This document shows positions 26,011 to 35,012 of a DNA stretch of 64,000 nt, in pieces. The notes below the pieces were generated by a model. That model saw only the letters and a list, made by a program, of their open reading frames with translations. It did no database searches and was not told where the DNA came from. The translations under genes and the position numbers were made by a program. Each line of letters begins with the position of its first letter. Positions within the stretch are counted from its first letter, which is position 1. This DNA comes from Klebsiella electrica (GTDB lineage Bacteria; Pseudomonadota; Gammaproteobacteria; Enterobacterales; Enterobacteriaceae). The stretch lies in assembly GCF_006711645.1 (NCBI RefSeq), contig NZ_CP041247.1:682001-746000 (forward strand). The letters run 5' to 3'.

Positions 26011-27216
26011 TCAGACGTTTTTCAAAATAAGTGCTATGCCCATACCACCGCCGATACACAACGATGCCAGTCCCGTTCCCTTTTTCTCACGATGCATTGA
26101 GTGAATCAAAGAAACGACTATACGGTTTCCAGAACAGCCCAGAGGATGACCAAGTGCAATGGCGCCGCCATTGATATTTAGTTTTTCTAAAATTTCGCTT
26201 TCCTGAACGTTATGTTCATGTGAGAGATTTTTGACGACGCCAATAACCTGGGCGGCAAAAGCCTCGTTGATCTCGAAGAGTTCAATATCCCTAAGAAGAA
26301 AGCGAGAACGGAGTAACGCATTTTGTATTGCTGGGACAGGCCCCAACCCCATGACTTTGGGATCAACACCTCCTTCACCAAATGATAAAATCTCAGCCAT
26401 AGGGTTTAAGTTGTATTTCTTTACAGCCTCTTCTGATGCAAGGATCACAGAAGAAGCTCCATCATTAATACCAGACGAATTACCCGGCGTAACAGTACCG
26501 TCAGTCTTGAACACCGGTTTTAGTTTTTCAAGTTGTGCTAAAGAGATATCATGCCTGATATGCCCATCTTCTGTAACAAAAGTTGTTCCCCGTTTGTCTT
26601 GTACGGGCACAGGGATGATTTCAGATGAGAACAGTCCAGCCTTACTGGCACCTGAAGCTTTCTTATGGCTATTGAAAGCATATTCATCCTGTTCTGATCT
26701 TGATATTTTATATAGATCTGCAATAGATTCTGCCGTTTCTCACATTGGAATATGGGAAATTGCGTCAGTTAAACCATCTGTCTGGATGGAATCTACAGTC
26801 TGGAAGTTCCCATATTTAACACCAAATCTGATATCACCTTTTAGCAGGTAAGGGGCCTGACTCATGTTTTCCATACCAGCGGCTACAACGATATCCGAAT
26901 ATCCACATTGTATATGGTTCATTCCTTCAAAAATGCTTTTCATCCCACTGCCACATATCATGTTCAGCGTATAGGCCACCTTTTCTGCCGGGATTCCAGC
27001 TTTCAAGGCTACCTGGCGTGCTGGCCCCATGCCTTGCCCGGATGACAATACTGTTCCACATATCACCTCATCAACCCATTCCGGTTGGATTTTGGCTTTT
27101 TCCAGATTGCTTTTAACTGTTAAAGTTGCGAGTTCAACAGCGGATACAGGTTTTAATGCCCCAAGAAAGCTGCCGACAGGGGTACGGCATGCAGACACTA
27201 TATAAACTTTTTCCAT
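26011..27216 (-). pseudogene. Thiolase (acetyl-CoA acetyltransferase) with internal stop
   Basis: The two halves of a thiolase are in one frame, split by a TGA at 26740-26742 where relatives have a Gly codon (HIPM-stop-ETAESIADLY; the family motif is H-M-G-x-T-A-E). Both catalytic cysteines remain: NMICGSGMKS in the N-terminal half and CIGGGMG near the C-terminus, with the GHPLGCSG motif. A single GGA-to-TGA change explains the break. Nothing else is damaged, so the loss looks recent. It overlaps the monooxygenase upstream by 19 bases and lies 10 bases before the AfsA-type gene. Its ancestral role was probably to make or cleave a beta-ketoacyl-CoA for that enzyme. Confidence 0.85.
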
Positions 27217-28703
27217 GATAATTCCTGGTCATATAAAAACGAAAGATATTTGGTTAAATCTGATTCGTTACCAGTAAATCCAATGTATCCATCTGGATTA
27301 AGAACGGTATACTCATCATTTTCTATGTTAAGTAACTTCATAAAATCAAAATCATCTTTTTCTACGGAGAAAAATCTGATGTATGAATTATTCTTTATTA
27401 GTGAAAGTGAAGAGCATTCTTTTTTAGTTGAGAAAATAATAACCTTGCCCGTAGCAAAAGCATCGTATGTGTTTTTAAATCCATATTTGTTGGATGTGAA
27501 ATCAAAATATGGCACATGGTGCCCAGCCATACTCTCTGGTAAAGATTCCTGGATTGCCGAAAAACCAGCGTATTTTAGTGGTAAATCCTGTCGATAAAAA
27601 TTACGGTTACAGTATTCGGGATAATAAACCGCATCAACACTTTTTTTGGGTAAAATCCCCGCAATCAGGCCCGTGTCATAGTCCGTCGAATTCAGGACTT
27701 GTTTTACAGCGGTGAAGCGTTGAGAACTGTATGTGTTTAATAGTTCAGCAGTTGCAAATCCTTTGATATAAAATGCGAGTTTCCAGGAAAGGTTTACAGC
27801 ATCCTGAATCCCGGTATTCATTCCTTGTCCACCAATCGGACTAAACAGGTGGTATGAGTCTCCAGCAAGAAATACATTTCCCTTATGGTTTGCGTCAGCA
27901 ATTCTGTTATAGAAGTTTGCACTTGATGACCATATCAAATCACACGCTGTACCTACCTGATTGTAGTATTTTGAAAGATAATAATTTATCTCCTTTAGAT
28001 CTGGCACTGGGCGAGGAGACGGCAATTTTCCTTCTTTTTTAACAACAATCCTGACCATGTTATTCGGCATTGGCAGGAAAATAAGGAATCCTGACTCATC
28101 GATGTGATATGACGTCCCCGGTAAATCCACTTTATTATCAAACAATACATCTGCCATAACAAAATGCATGTCATAATCATGCCCGGCAAAACCAATGTTT
28201 GCTAATTCTCGGACGGTACTGGCAGCGCCATCAGCGCCAATAATGAAATTATATGGTAACGTATACTCTTTTTTGTTTTCATCTAAAAGCGATGTTTTAT
28301 AAACTCCATTTTCTTTCGTCCAGGATATCAGCTTATGCCCGCGTTTAACACGGTGTCCGAAGCTGTAAAGGTAATCCTCAAGTAAACCCTCTGTCTCCGG
28401 TTGAGGGATGCTAACATGGAATTTATAACATGAAGGTATATACTTGTTATTTATATGAAGAAATTTGTTGTTCTTATAATAAGCATGTATTGAATCAACC
28501 TTTCGACCCTTTTCTATTAATTTTTCTGAAAGGTTTAATCCGTGGAATGCCTTGATGGTAGCGGGGCTTACACTCAAGGCTTTAGAGTACGTTGTGCTCT
28601 CTGTATTTTTATCAATAATATCAAAATCGATATTGTACTTATTCAGGTAGCAACCCGTCATTAAGCCTACAGGACCGGCGCCTACAATGAGAATTTTTTT
28701 CAC
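27198..28703 (-). CDS. FAD-dependent aromatic monooxygenase (PHBH-type)
   Basis: 501-residue flavoprotein hydroxylase. The FAD fingerprint GAGPVG is at about 7-12, GADGAASTVREL at about 155-166 and the second FAD motif GDSYHLFSPIGGQGMN at about 274-289. A C-terminal thioredoxin-like domain fits the polyketide/phenol hydroxylase subgroup (MhpA, RdmE, PgaE). It probably hydroxylates a ring compound made by the cluster. It overlaps the thiolase start by 19 bases and is separated from the aldo/keto reductase upstream by a hairpin. Confidence 0.85.
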   Translation of the reverse strand: MKKILIVGAGPVGLMTGCYLNKYNIDFDIIDKNTESTTYSKALSVSPATIKAFHGLNLSEKLIEKGRKVDSIHAYYKNNKFLHINNKYIPSCYKFHVSIPQPETEGLLEDYLYSFGHRVKRGHKLISWTKENGVYKTSLLDENKKEYTLPYNFIIGADGAASTVRELANIGFAGHDYDMHFVMADVLFDNKVDLPGTSYHIDESGFLIFLPMPNNMVRIVVKKEGKLPSPRPVPDLKEINYYLSKYYNQVGTACDLIWSSSANFYNRIADANHKGNVFLAGDSYHLFSPIGGQGMNTGIQDAVNLSWKLAFYIKGFATAELLNTYSSQRFTAVKQVLNSTDYDTGLIAGILPKKSVDAVYYPEYCNRNFYRQDLPLKYAGFSAIQESLPESMAGHHVPYFDFTSNKYGFKNTYDAFATGKVIIFSTKKECSSLSLIKNNSYIRFFSVEKDDFDFMKLLNIENDEYTVLNPDGYIGFTGNESDLTKYLSFLYDQELSWKKFI

Positions 28704-28717
28704 GATAATACCTCTCT

Positions 28718-28739
28718 ATATGCCCCGGGTGGGGCATAT
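28718..28739 (-). terminator. Intercistronic hairpin
   Basis: Perfect 9-base stem ATATGCCCC-GGGT-GGGGCATAT between the broken aldo/keto reductase and the monooxygenase gene. There is no T-run on the reading strand, so it may modulate rather than stop transcription. Confidence 0.4.
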
Positions 28740-28762
28740 GAGTGCTGACTAATTAATATCCA

Positions 28763-29826
28763 TTACGGATAAACATCACCTTCAATACGGCGGTCACCAG
28801 CGACATTGCAGATATGCCAGTAGGGATAAGGTTTTTCTTTATCACTCACTTTGTTGAGAATATCAATTTCCTCCTGGGTGAGATCCCAGGAAAGTGCAGC
28901 AATATTATCTTCAAGCTGCGAGAGTTTTGTTGCGCCAATGACAAGAGAAGTGATCCCTGGTCGGGTACGTAGCCAGTTAAGGGCCACCTGAGCAACGGTG
29001 GAATTATGCTGTCTTGCGATTTCTTGCATGACTTCCAGTGTCTGGTAAGCCTGCTCGCGGTTAGCTATAGGAGCTGATTCAAAGGGGGTGGCGTTCGCGA
29101 GGCGACTGCCCTCAGGGAAGGCCTGGTTGCGCGGATATTTCCCGGTCAGGAATCCTCCAGCGAGAGGACTCCAGACTGTAATTCCAACGTTCTGATCGAC
29201 ACTCAGTGGGACGATTTCATGCTCAAGCTCTCTCGCTGCAATATTGTAATATCCCTGATATACGCAGAATTTTTCCAGTCCGAGGCGTTCAGAAATGCCC
29301 AACGCTTTGCCAGTTGCCAGGCTGCGTAGTTAGACACACCGATATAACGGACTTTCCCTGCACGGATCAGATTGTCGAGGGTTCGCAGAGTATCCTCCAG
29401 TGATGTACGAGGATCAAAGCCATGCAGGTGATATATATCGATATAATCAGTTTTAAGGCGCTTCAGACTATCTTCGACTGCATTGATAATGTGGTAACGA
29501 GAGGCTCCCAGGGAGTTCGGATTAGGGTCTGTTTGCCAGCGGCCTTTGGTGCCGATGATGACTTTCTGACGATTTCCCTTTAGAGCATTACCCAGCAGTT
29601 CTTCACCCTGACCATTTTTATAGCAGTCAGCTGTATCGAAAAAGTTGATCCCGGCATCCAGCGCTTTGTAGACGAGGTCATAAGCGGTGTTTTCCGGAAC
29701 AACACCAAATTCAGACCAGTTACGCCCTGGCGCACCAAGGAAAGCCCCTTTTTCACCAAAAGTCATGGCACCAAAGCACAATTCAGATACTGATAGTCCT
29801 GTTGAACCTAAATAACGATATTTCAT
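28763..29826 (-). pseudogene. Aldo/keto reductase, one-base deletion
   Basis: An aldo/keto reductase of the YajO/Tas type is split into two frames: residues 1-185 (catalytic Asp in FFDTADCY, His in IYHLHGFD) and the rest (VWSPLAGGFLTGKY..., the NADP-binding end). At about 29317 the sequence reads CTGGCAAAGCGTTGGGC where CTGGCAAAGGCGTTGGGC would keep the frame (AKALGISERLG); one G is missing. Without that base no active enzyme results. It sits between the MFS pump gene and the monooxygenase in one direction. Confidence 0.85.
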
Positions 29827-29850
29827 ATTAACTCTCTTACCTTAAATGAA

Positions 29851-31014
29851 CTACAGGGTTGCATAAGCGATTATGAAGCCGGTGGCAGTTAACAGCGCCC
29901 CCGCTAACGGAATATGGGAAAGTGATACGCCGTAAGTGATGAGTAATCCGCCAAACCAGGCACCGGCAGCGTTGCCTAAATTAAATGCAGCAATGTTACA
30001 GGAAGACACCATACTTTTTGATATATCACTGCTATCGAGTGCCTGAACCTGTAATGGTGGAATTGTTGAAAACATAGCCATTCCCAGTAAAAAAACCGCG
30101 ATACAGGCAGTTGGTATTGTCAATATGGCAACAGGGAAGAAGCACAGCACAGCAATGAGAAAAGACAATGTGATGAGAAGCGCTTTTCGCGTTCCTTTAT
30201 CGGTCAACCTTCCGCCAATGTGATTACCTGCCACCATGCCGATACCAAATAAAACAAGAACAGCTGGAATGTATTTTTCATTCAACTCTGTAACATTTTT
30301 TAGCATTGGTGCGATATAAGTGAATGCTGCAAATACGCCAGAAAAACAAAATGCTGTAATCAATAAACTTTTTAAAACCTTCGGATATATTATTACTTTT
30401 AATTCATTCTTTATTTTTACAGTGTTTTCATTTTTTGTTTCCAGGTTAGGGACAAAAACCATTACGGATATTGCTGATAATATACCGATAATGGTCACCA
30501 TAAAAAAAGTGTATCGCCAGCCAAACAGTTGTCCTACCCATGCGCCAAGAGGGACTCCCATAATGTTGGCTAATGTCGCGCCGAGAAACACGGCCGATAC
30601 AGCAGAGGCTCTTTTATCTGGTGGTGCAAGTTCAGATGCGTACACTGAGCTGATCCCAAAAAAAGAAGCATGAGCGAAAGCGGTGATGATTCTGGCTATA
30701 ATCAGAGTGGTAATGCTTCCTGAAATTCCACACCACAGATTACCTACAGAGAAGATGCACATCAGAAAAATAAGGGCTGGCTTCTTCTTATATCGACTAG
30801 GCAACGGGGTAAGTAAAGGTGCCCCGATAACTACACCAAATGCATAAGCGGTGATGGAATACGCCGCCAAAGTTATGGATATATTAAAGTCGTTGGCAAC
30901 ATTAAGAAGTAAACCCATAATAACAAATTCTGTAGTACCAATACCAAAAGAACCAACAGACAAAGCGTAAATGGCTGCAGGCATTCCTGATGCCCGGGAT
31001 ACGGCTGTATTCAT
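29851..31014 (-). CDS. MFS transporter, AraJ/arabinose-efflux-like
   Basis: 387 residues with 12 hydrophobic segments. The opening (YALSVGSFGIGTTEFVIMG) and the TM2-TM3 loop (APLLTPLPSRYKKKPAL) fit the DHA1 family that includes AraJ and NepI. ATG 31014 is preferred to 31026 because a GAGG box lies six bases upstream. It is an intact gene within the decaying biosynthetic cluster and could export its product or confer resistance to it. Confidence 0.82.
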   Translation of the reverse strand: MNTAVSRASGMPAAIYALSVGSFGIGTTEFVIMGLLLNVANDFNISITLAAYSITAYAFGVVIGAPLLTPLPSRYKKKPALIFLMCIFSVGNLWCGISGSITTLIIARIITAFAHASFFGISSVYASELAPPDKRASAVSAVFLGATLANIMGVPLGAWVGQLFGWRYTFFMVTIIGILSAISVMVFVPNLETKNENTVKIKNELKVIIYPKVLKSLLITAFCFSGVFAAFTYIAPMLKNVTELNEKYIPAVLVLFGIGMVAGNHIGGRLTDKGTRKALLITLSFLIAVLCFFPVAILTIPTACIAVFLLGMAMFSTIPPLQVQALDSSDISKSMVSSCNIAAFNLGNAAGAWFGGLLITYGVSLSHIPLAGALLTATGFIIAYATL

Positions 31015-31064
31015 ATGAAACCTCATCTCCCGCCAGAAAAGGCGGGAGAATTCATTGCTGGAGA

Positions 31065-32063
31065 TTATTTGTCGATTAAATTGAAGTCACCCTGGTTATA
31101 TCTCAATCCGTAAACATTGGCAGGAGTGAAGATATGGTCAATGGATTTAATATCATCGCTGGAAATGTTCAGGCTGGCCGCTCCAGCATTATCTTTCAAA
31201 TGCTCAATTTTCCGCGCACCAGGAATGGGAACAATATCATCTCCCTTGCTCATCACCCAGGCGAGGGCCAGTTGTGCCAGGGTACAGCGGTATTTACTGG
31301 CTACATCCTGCAGCTGGCTGAGCAATTGTTGGTTTTTCTGCATGGCTTCTTTCTGGAAGCGAGGAAGATTTCGACGAAAATCATCATCGGCGAAGCCTGA
31401 CTGATCCGTGATTTTCCCGGTCAAGAATCCACGTCCCAAAGGACTATACGGCACAAACCCAACACCTAACTCGCGGCAGGCTTTGATGATGCTTTCTTCC
31501 GGCTCACGAGTCCAGAGAGAATATTCAGTCTGAACTGCGGTGATAGTATGAACTTTGCTGGCCCGGCGTAAAGTCTCAGCAGATACCTCTGAAAGCCCGA
31601 TATGGCGAATTTTCCCTTCCTTGAGGAGTTCAGCCATTGTTCCCACAACATCTTCAACGGGTACAGTAGGGTCAACACGGTGTTGATAAAGTAAATCAAT
31701 AGTCTCGATGTTAAGACGTTTAAGTGAACCTTCGACAGCTTCGCGGATATGTTCCGGGCGACTGTCAACGCCAGCCATGCGCTCAAGCCCCTGCCCGGTA
31801 GGAAGGATGCGGAAACCAAATTTAGTCGCAATCTGTACCTTATCGCGAATTCCTTTGATGGCTTTACCGACCAGCACTTCATTATCAAAGGGGCCATAAA
31901 CTTCTGCGGTATCAAGGAAGGTGACACCCAAATCAACCGCAGTGTGGATGGTGTTAATAGCCTGAGATTCTTCGGCGCCACCATAGGCAAAGCTCATTCC
32001 CATACATCCAAGACCTAATGCAGAAACCTGGAATTTATCCTTTCCTAGATAACGTGTTTTCAC
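31065..32063 (-). CDS. Aldo/keto reductase (intact)
   Basis: 332-residue aldo/keto reductase of the AKR11/13-like group. It has the family start (RYLGKDKFQVSALGLGCMGMS), catalytic Asp-Ala-Glu-Val-Tyr (DTAEVYG) and His region (LLYQHRVDP), with NADPH-binding ARKIEHLKDNAGA near the C-terminus. It is the first minus-strand gene of the cluster, divergent from a LysR gene across a 100-base gap, so it is probably directly LysR-controlled. Confidence 0.86.
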   Translation of the reverse strand: MKTRYLGKDKFQVSALGLGCMGMSFAYGGAEESQAINTIHTAVDLGVTFLDTAEVYGPFDNEVLVGKAIKGIRDKVQIATKFGFRILPTGQGLERMAGVDSRPEHIREAVEGSLKRLNIETIDLLYQHRVDPTVPVEDVVGTMAELLKEGKIRHIGLSEVSAETLRRASKVHTITAVQTEYSLWTREPEESIIKACRELGVGFVPYSPLGRGFLTGKITDQSGFADDDFRRNLPRFQKEAMQKNQQLLSQLQDVASKYRCTLAQLALAWVMSKGDDIVPIPGARKIEHLKDNAGAASLNISSDDIKSIDHIFTPANVYGLRYNQGDFNLIDK

Positions 32064-32163
32064 CTTATTTTCCTCGCATGTAAAATGTTATTAAATATAT
32101 ACTTCCATTTTATATTTATAACAATTAATATATCTCTAATGCAGTGTTTTATGGAATTTAACA
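32064..32163. promoter_or_regulatory. Divergent promoter region AKR cluster / LysR
   Basis: 100-base, very AT-rich spacer between divergent genes. It is the likely operator of the LysR protein and the promoter for the biosynthetic cluster. Confidence 0.5.
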
Positions 32164-33075
32164 ATGAAAAACATCCCCGATTTGCAACTTATTGAAATGC
32201 TAATTCTTATTGTGAAACACGGGAGTTTTCGTAAGGCAGCAAAAGAGTTGAATGTTTCACCACCCACTTTAACGATTGCAATAAATAACCTTGAGGAAAA
32301 ACTGGGTGTCAGACTTTTAAATCGTTCGACCCGGAGTCTTTCGTTGACCGCTGTCGGTGATGAGTTTCTTAATGACGTTACTCCAGTCTTAAATGACTAC
32401 CGGCGCGTCATTGATAATCTTAATTATCACAGGGCAAAACCGGAAGGCGTGGTAAGAGTAAATTTGCCACGAGTTGTGCTTGATCTCTTCTTTCAACGCT
32501 ACTTCGTTAAGTTCAAAAATGAATATCCAGATATTAAACTTGAGCTATTCGCAACCGACAGGAAAGTCAATATTATAGACTCAGGTTTCGATGCAGGTAT
32601 ACGCTATACGCAAGATGTTCCTAAAGATATGATTGCGATTCCATTTGGAGAAAAACTCTCTCTTATTCCAGTGGCAAGCCCGGATTTCATAAAAGAAGCA
32701 GGCGAACCCTCTTCACCAAAGGATCTCGTTAATTTCAGGTGTATTAATCGCTGCTTTCCTGGTGGTGAGTTATATCGTTGGGAATTTATCAGCCCTCAGG
32801 GAAATACCACGGAAGTTTCTGTTAAAGGTGATCTGGTTATTGATTCCGATGTGGCAATGATCCAGGCTGCGGAATCCGGGTTAGGAATTGCATTTGTTTA
32901 TGAAAATCTTGTTATGGAGAAAATTAAAGAACGCAGACTTATCCGGTTACTGTCTGATTTTAATTATCCTGCGGATAATTTCAATATTTACTACCCAAGC
33001 CGTAAGCATATCCCGGTGCCATTGCGAACATTCATAACATGGGTGATGTCGATGAATAAAAATGCGTTACAGTAA
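32164..33075 (+). CDS. LysR family regulator of the AfsA-type cluster
   Basis: 303 residues. The N-terminal helix-turn-helix is complete (HGSFRKAAKELNVSPPTLTIAINNLEEKLG), as is the wing (RLLNRSTRSLSLTAVG). The effector domain runs from about residue 92 to the end (VRVNLPRVVLDLFFQRY...). It is divergent from the aldo/keto reductase that begins the minus-strand cluster and so is its likely activator. Confidence 0.88.
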   Translation: MKNIPDLQLIEMLILIVKHGSFRKAAKELNVSPPTLTIAINNLEEKLGVRLLNRSTRSLSLTAVGDEFLNDVTPVLNDYRRVIDNLNYHRAKPEGVVRVNLPRVVLDLFFQRYFVKFKNEYPDIKLELFATDRKVNIIDSGFDAGIRYTQDVPKDMIAIPFGEKLSLIPVASPDFIKEAGEPSSPKDLVNFRCINRCFPGGELYRWEFISPQGNTTEVSVKGDLVIDSDVAMIQAAESGLGIAFVYENLVMEKIKERRLIRLLSDFNYPADNFNIYYPSRKHIPVPLRTFITWVMSMNKNALQ

Positions 33076-33130
33076 TTTTATTTCAAAGTACTGGTAAAAT
33101 ACTGTAATGCACAGTAAGGCGTAACATAAG

Positions 33131-33250
33131 AATAGTGGTGCCCGGACTCGGGCTAACGCCGCAGGCGTTGAACAGCGCGCCTGTCGCGCTGGCCCCGAAG
33201 GGGTGAGCGGCTCGCCGCGAATAATCGAACCAAGGACACGGGGATTTTCA
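33131..33250. repeat. att-like repeat B: split tRNA-Phe 3' end
   Basis: Bases 33131-33152 repeat 12392-12413 exactly (22 bp). The tRNA-Phe 3' part at 33136-33151 (16 bases) resumes at 33223-33250 (28 bases), so together 44 bases of the tRNA-Phe 3' half are present, split by a 71-bp insert. The same 44 bases are continuous in the intact gene at 42291-42334. Confidence 0.8.
33152..33222. other. 71-bp GC-rich palindromic insert in the tRNA-Phe remnant
   Basis: The insert folds into a chain of short hairpins: AACGCC-GCA-GGCGTT, CAGCGCG...CGCGCTGG, CCCC-GAA-GGGG and GAGCGGC...GCCGC. It lies precisely between the tRNA bases that adjoin in the intact gene. It resembles a REP/MITE-like sequence; no family is named. 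Confidence 0.6.
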
Positions 33251-33324
33251 AAACTCGTGTCAGATTTAGAGAGAAAATGTTAGTAATTTAAGTATTGAAT
33301 CATCCCCTGATGAGCTGGGAATTT

Positions 33325-34917
33325 TCAGTTTTTCATCCGAGTTTTCAACATTGTCGAGAACTCAAAATCAAAACTAGCTTCGTTGCTAATAGCATTCGAC
33401 ATGAAATCCTGACAAGACAGAATTTCGATATATTCCTTTCGAGAACTTTTTCTCTGAGAAAATGAAAGTCCTTGGAAAATAATTGGTTGAGCTGGCTCTT
33501 CATTGTCAAGCCTATCCTTATGAAGCAGAGTGTAGTTCAATCCCAATAATTCCATAATTTCCCCATCCAGTGAACGGATCGATCCAAAATGACGGTGAAA
33601 CATAAGGTTACCAGCATCACCATCAAAATAAATATCAACCATATCCTTCCAGTTTGGACTATGTCTGTTCCACTCTATTACGCCTACAAATACTTCCTCG
33701 TGGTCCGCAAAGTTGAGCTTCACTATAAGATAAGGAAGATATCTCTGGGGATCAAATGGGGTCCAGACTAACGTTTTCAATATGTCGTCATTTGAGAAGG
33801 TTTTCAGTTCAAGTGATTCTGCTTTCCTATGAAGGGCATGGGCTACGATACTATGCACATTAGTCCTCCAGATTGGGTTAAAGAAAAACACGTCATCAGT
33901 AGCAGTTAAAAGCGCATCAATCTCAGGCTTATATGCTAAAGATGCAACAATATCCATATTATAGGTTGATCCACCTTGCATTCCTCGCAACTCAGCCAGT
34001 AGATCACGATCTGACAAGTTAGCTTCAACAAAAAGTCCAGACCGAATGATCTCAACATCTTTAACCATATCATCTGAGAGCCAATACTGAGCTTTTTCCG
34101 GATGGGAAATCTGTAATCCTTCTGCACCCATTTTTTCATATAATGAGATTTCTTCGTTGTCCTCCCAGACTTTGTCGGCGAGTTCACCTAAAATGTCACT
34201 GGGCTCGGACATCCCCTCCAGCCAGTCATTAAACTCCTCTAAAGCTTCTCCGAAGAAGCGTCTGTTTATTATTTCTTGGTAGAATTCAGCACTTTCCTCT
34301 TGTTGAGAAAAATATACAAGATGTGAGATGCCATGACTTCCATCGGCGAGCGTTATAACTGCGAAGATGAAGTTGTGCAGACCGATTCTCTGCATGTATT
34401 GGGTCCCAGCTTGCGCGCCAGCACGAGCTTTTTTAATATCGTTATATTCCCAAATGAAATGTCGCCGAGAAAAGGATCTCTCAGCCTGTTTTGGTAAAGG
34501 AGAAATCCATTTGATGTGTTCTGGGAGCCCATCGTTCCCCAATGAGATTTTCCCACCTTTCAGGGCGTAGCGAGTGTTATGATAGAATTCAGAAAAAGGA
34601 GTCAGCAATTCGTGCCATTCGACTGATAGTATGATCAACCTATACTCGGTCGATTTAATCAGAGATCTTGCGCGAACCAATGCTGCATACTTTGCTAGTT
34701 CTTGTAGGCCTTGACGTGCAGCAGCATCCGATTTTTTTATTTCAATGATAACGATTCGCCCTTTCTGATCACGGGCGAAAATATCAACGAAACCAGAGGC
34801 CCCATTGTCATTCTTTAAATACTGCTCTTTTTTCTGCAGCATCAATCCTGGCTCGATCATGTCGAGATTTTTGGCTAAAAAATCGCGAATATCTGCTTCA
34901 CTTTTGGCTATTTTCAT
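33325..34917 (-). CDS. NucS/DUF91-like nuclease, candidate defence protein
   Basis: 530 residues. The N-terminal 120 residues match the NucS/DUF91 PD-(D/E)XK nuclease domain: Asp45 (SGFVDIFARD), Glu59-x-Lys61 (VIIEIKK) and Gln69 (ARQGLQELAKYA). The remaining 400 residues are not recognised and contain no clear motif, so this may be the sensing or partner-binding part. It is a single-gene module in the second tRNA-Phe island, with a left edge close to the att-like repeat. The context (RloC-like ATPase, WYL-like protein) suggests anti-phage function. Confidence 0.75.
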   Translation of the reverse strand: MKIAKSEADIRDFLAKNLDMIEPGLMLQKKEQYLKNDNGASGFVDIFARDQKGRIVIIEIKKSDAAARQGLQELAKYAALVRARSLIKSTEYRLIILSVEWHELLTPFSEFYHNTRYALKGGKISLGNDGLPEHIKWISPLPKQAERSFSRRHFIWEYNDIKKARAGAQAGTQYMQRIGLHNFIFAVITLADGSHGISHLVYFSQQEESAEFYQEIINRRFFGEALEEFNDWLEGMSEPSDILGELADKVWEDNEEISLYEKMGAEGLQISHPEKAQYWLSDDMVKDVEIIRSGLFVEANLSDRDLLAELRGMQGGSTYNMDIVASLAYKPEIDALLTATDDVFFFNPIWRTNVHSIVAHALHRKAESLELKTFSNDDILKTLVWTPFDPQRYLPYLIVKLNFADHEEVFVGVIEWNRHSPNWKDMVDIYFDGDAGNLMFHRHFGSIRSLDGEIMELLGLNYTLLHKDRLDNEEPAQPIIFQGLSFSQRKSSRKEYIEILSCQDFMSNAISNEASFDFEFSTMLKTRMKN

Positions 34918-35012
34918 GACTTACACCATATGTTTTTCTAAAAATACCATCTATCTGTCGAAAAAGAGTTTTTATGGGGAATGCCCTCAAAATGTCGATG
35001 TATACATCACTA

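Noticed and set aside
33131..33250. CRISPR-like repeat
   Set aside because: The repeated bases are tRNA-Phe sequence, with only one interrupted copy and no spacer array. I saw no regular array by eye elsewhere in the window.
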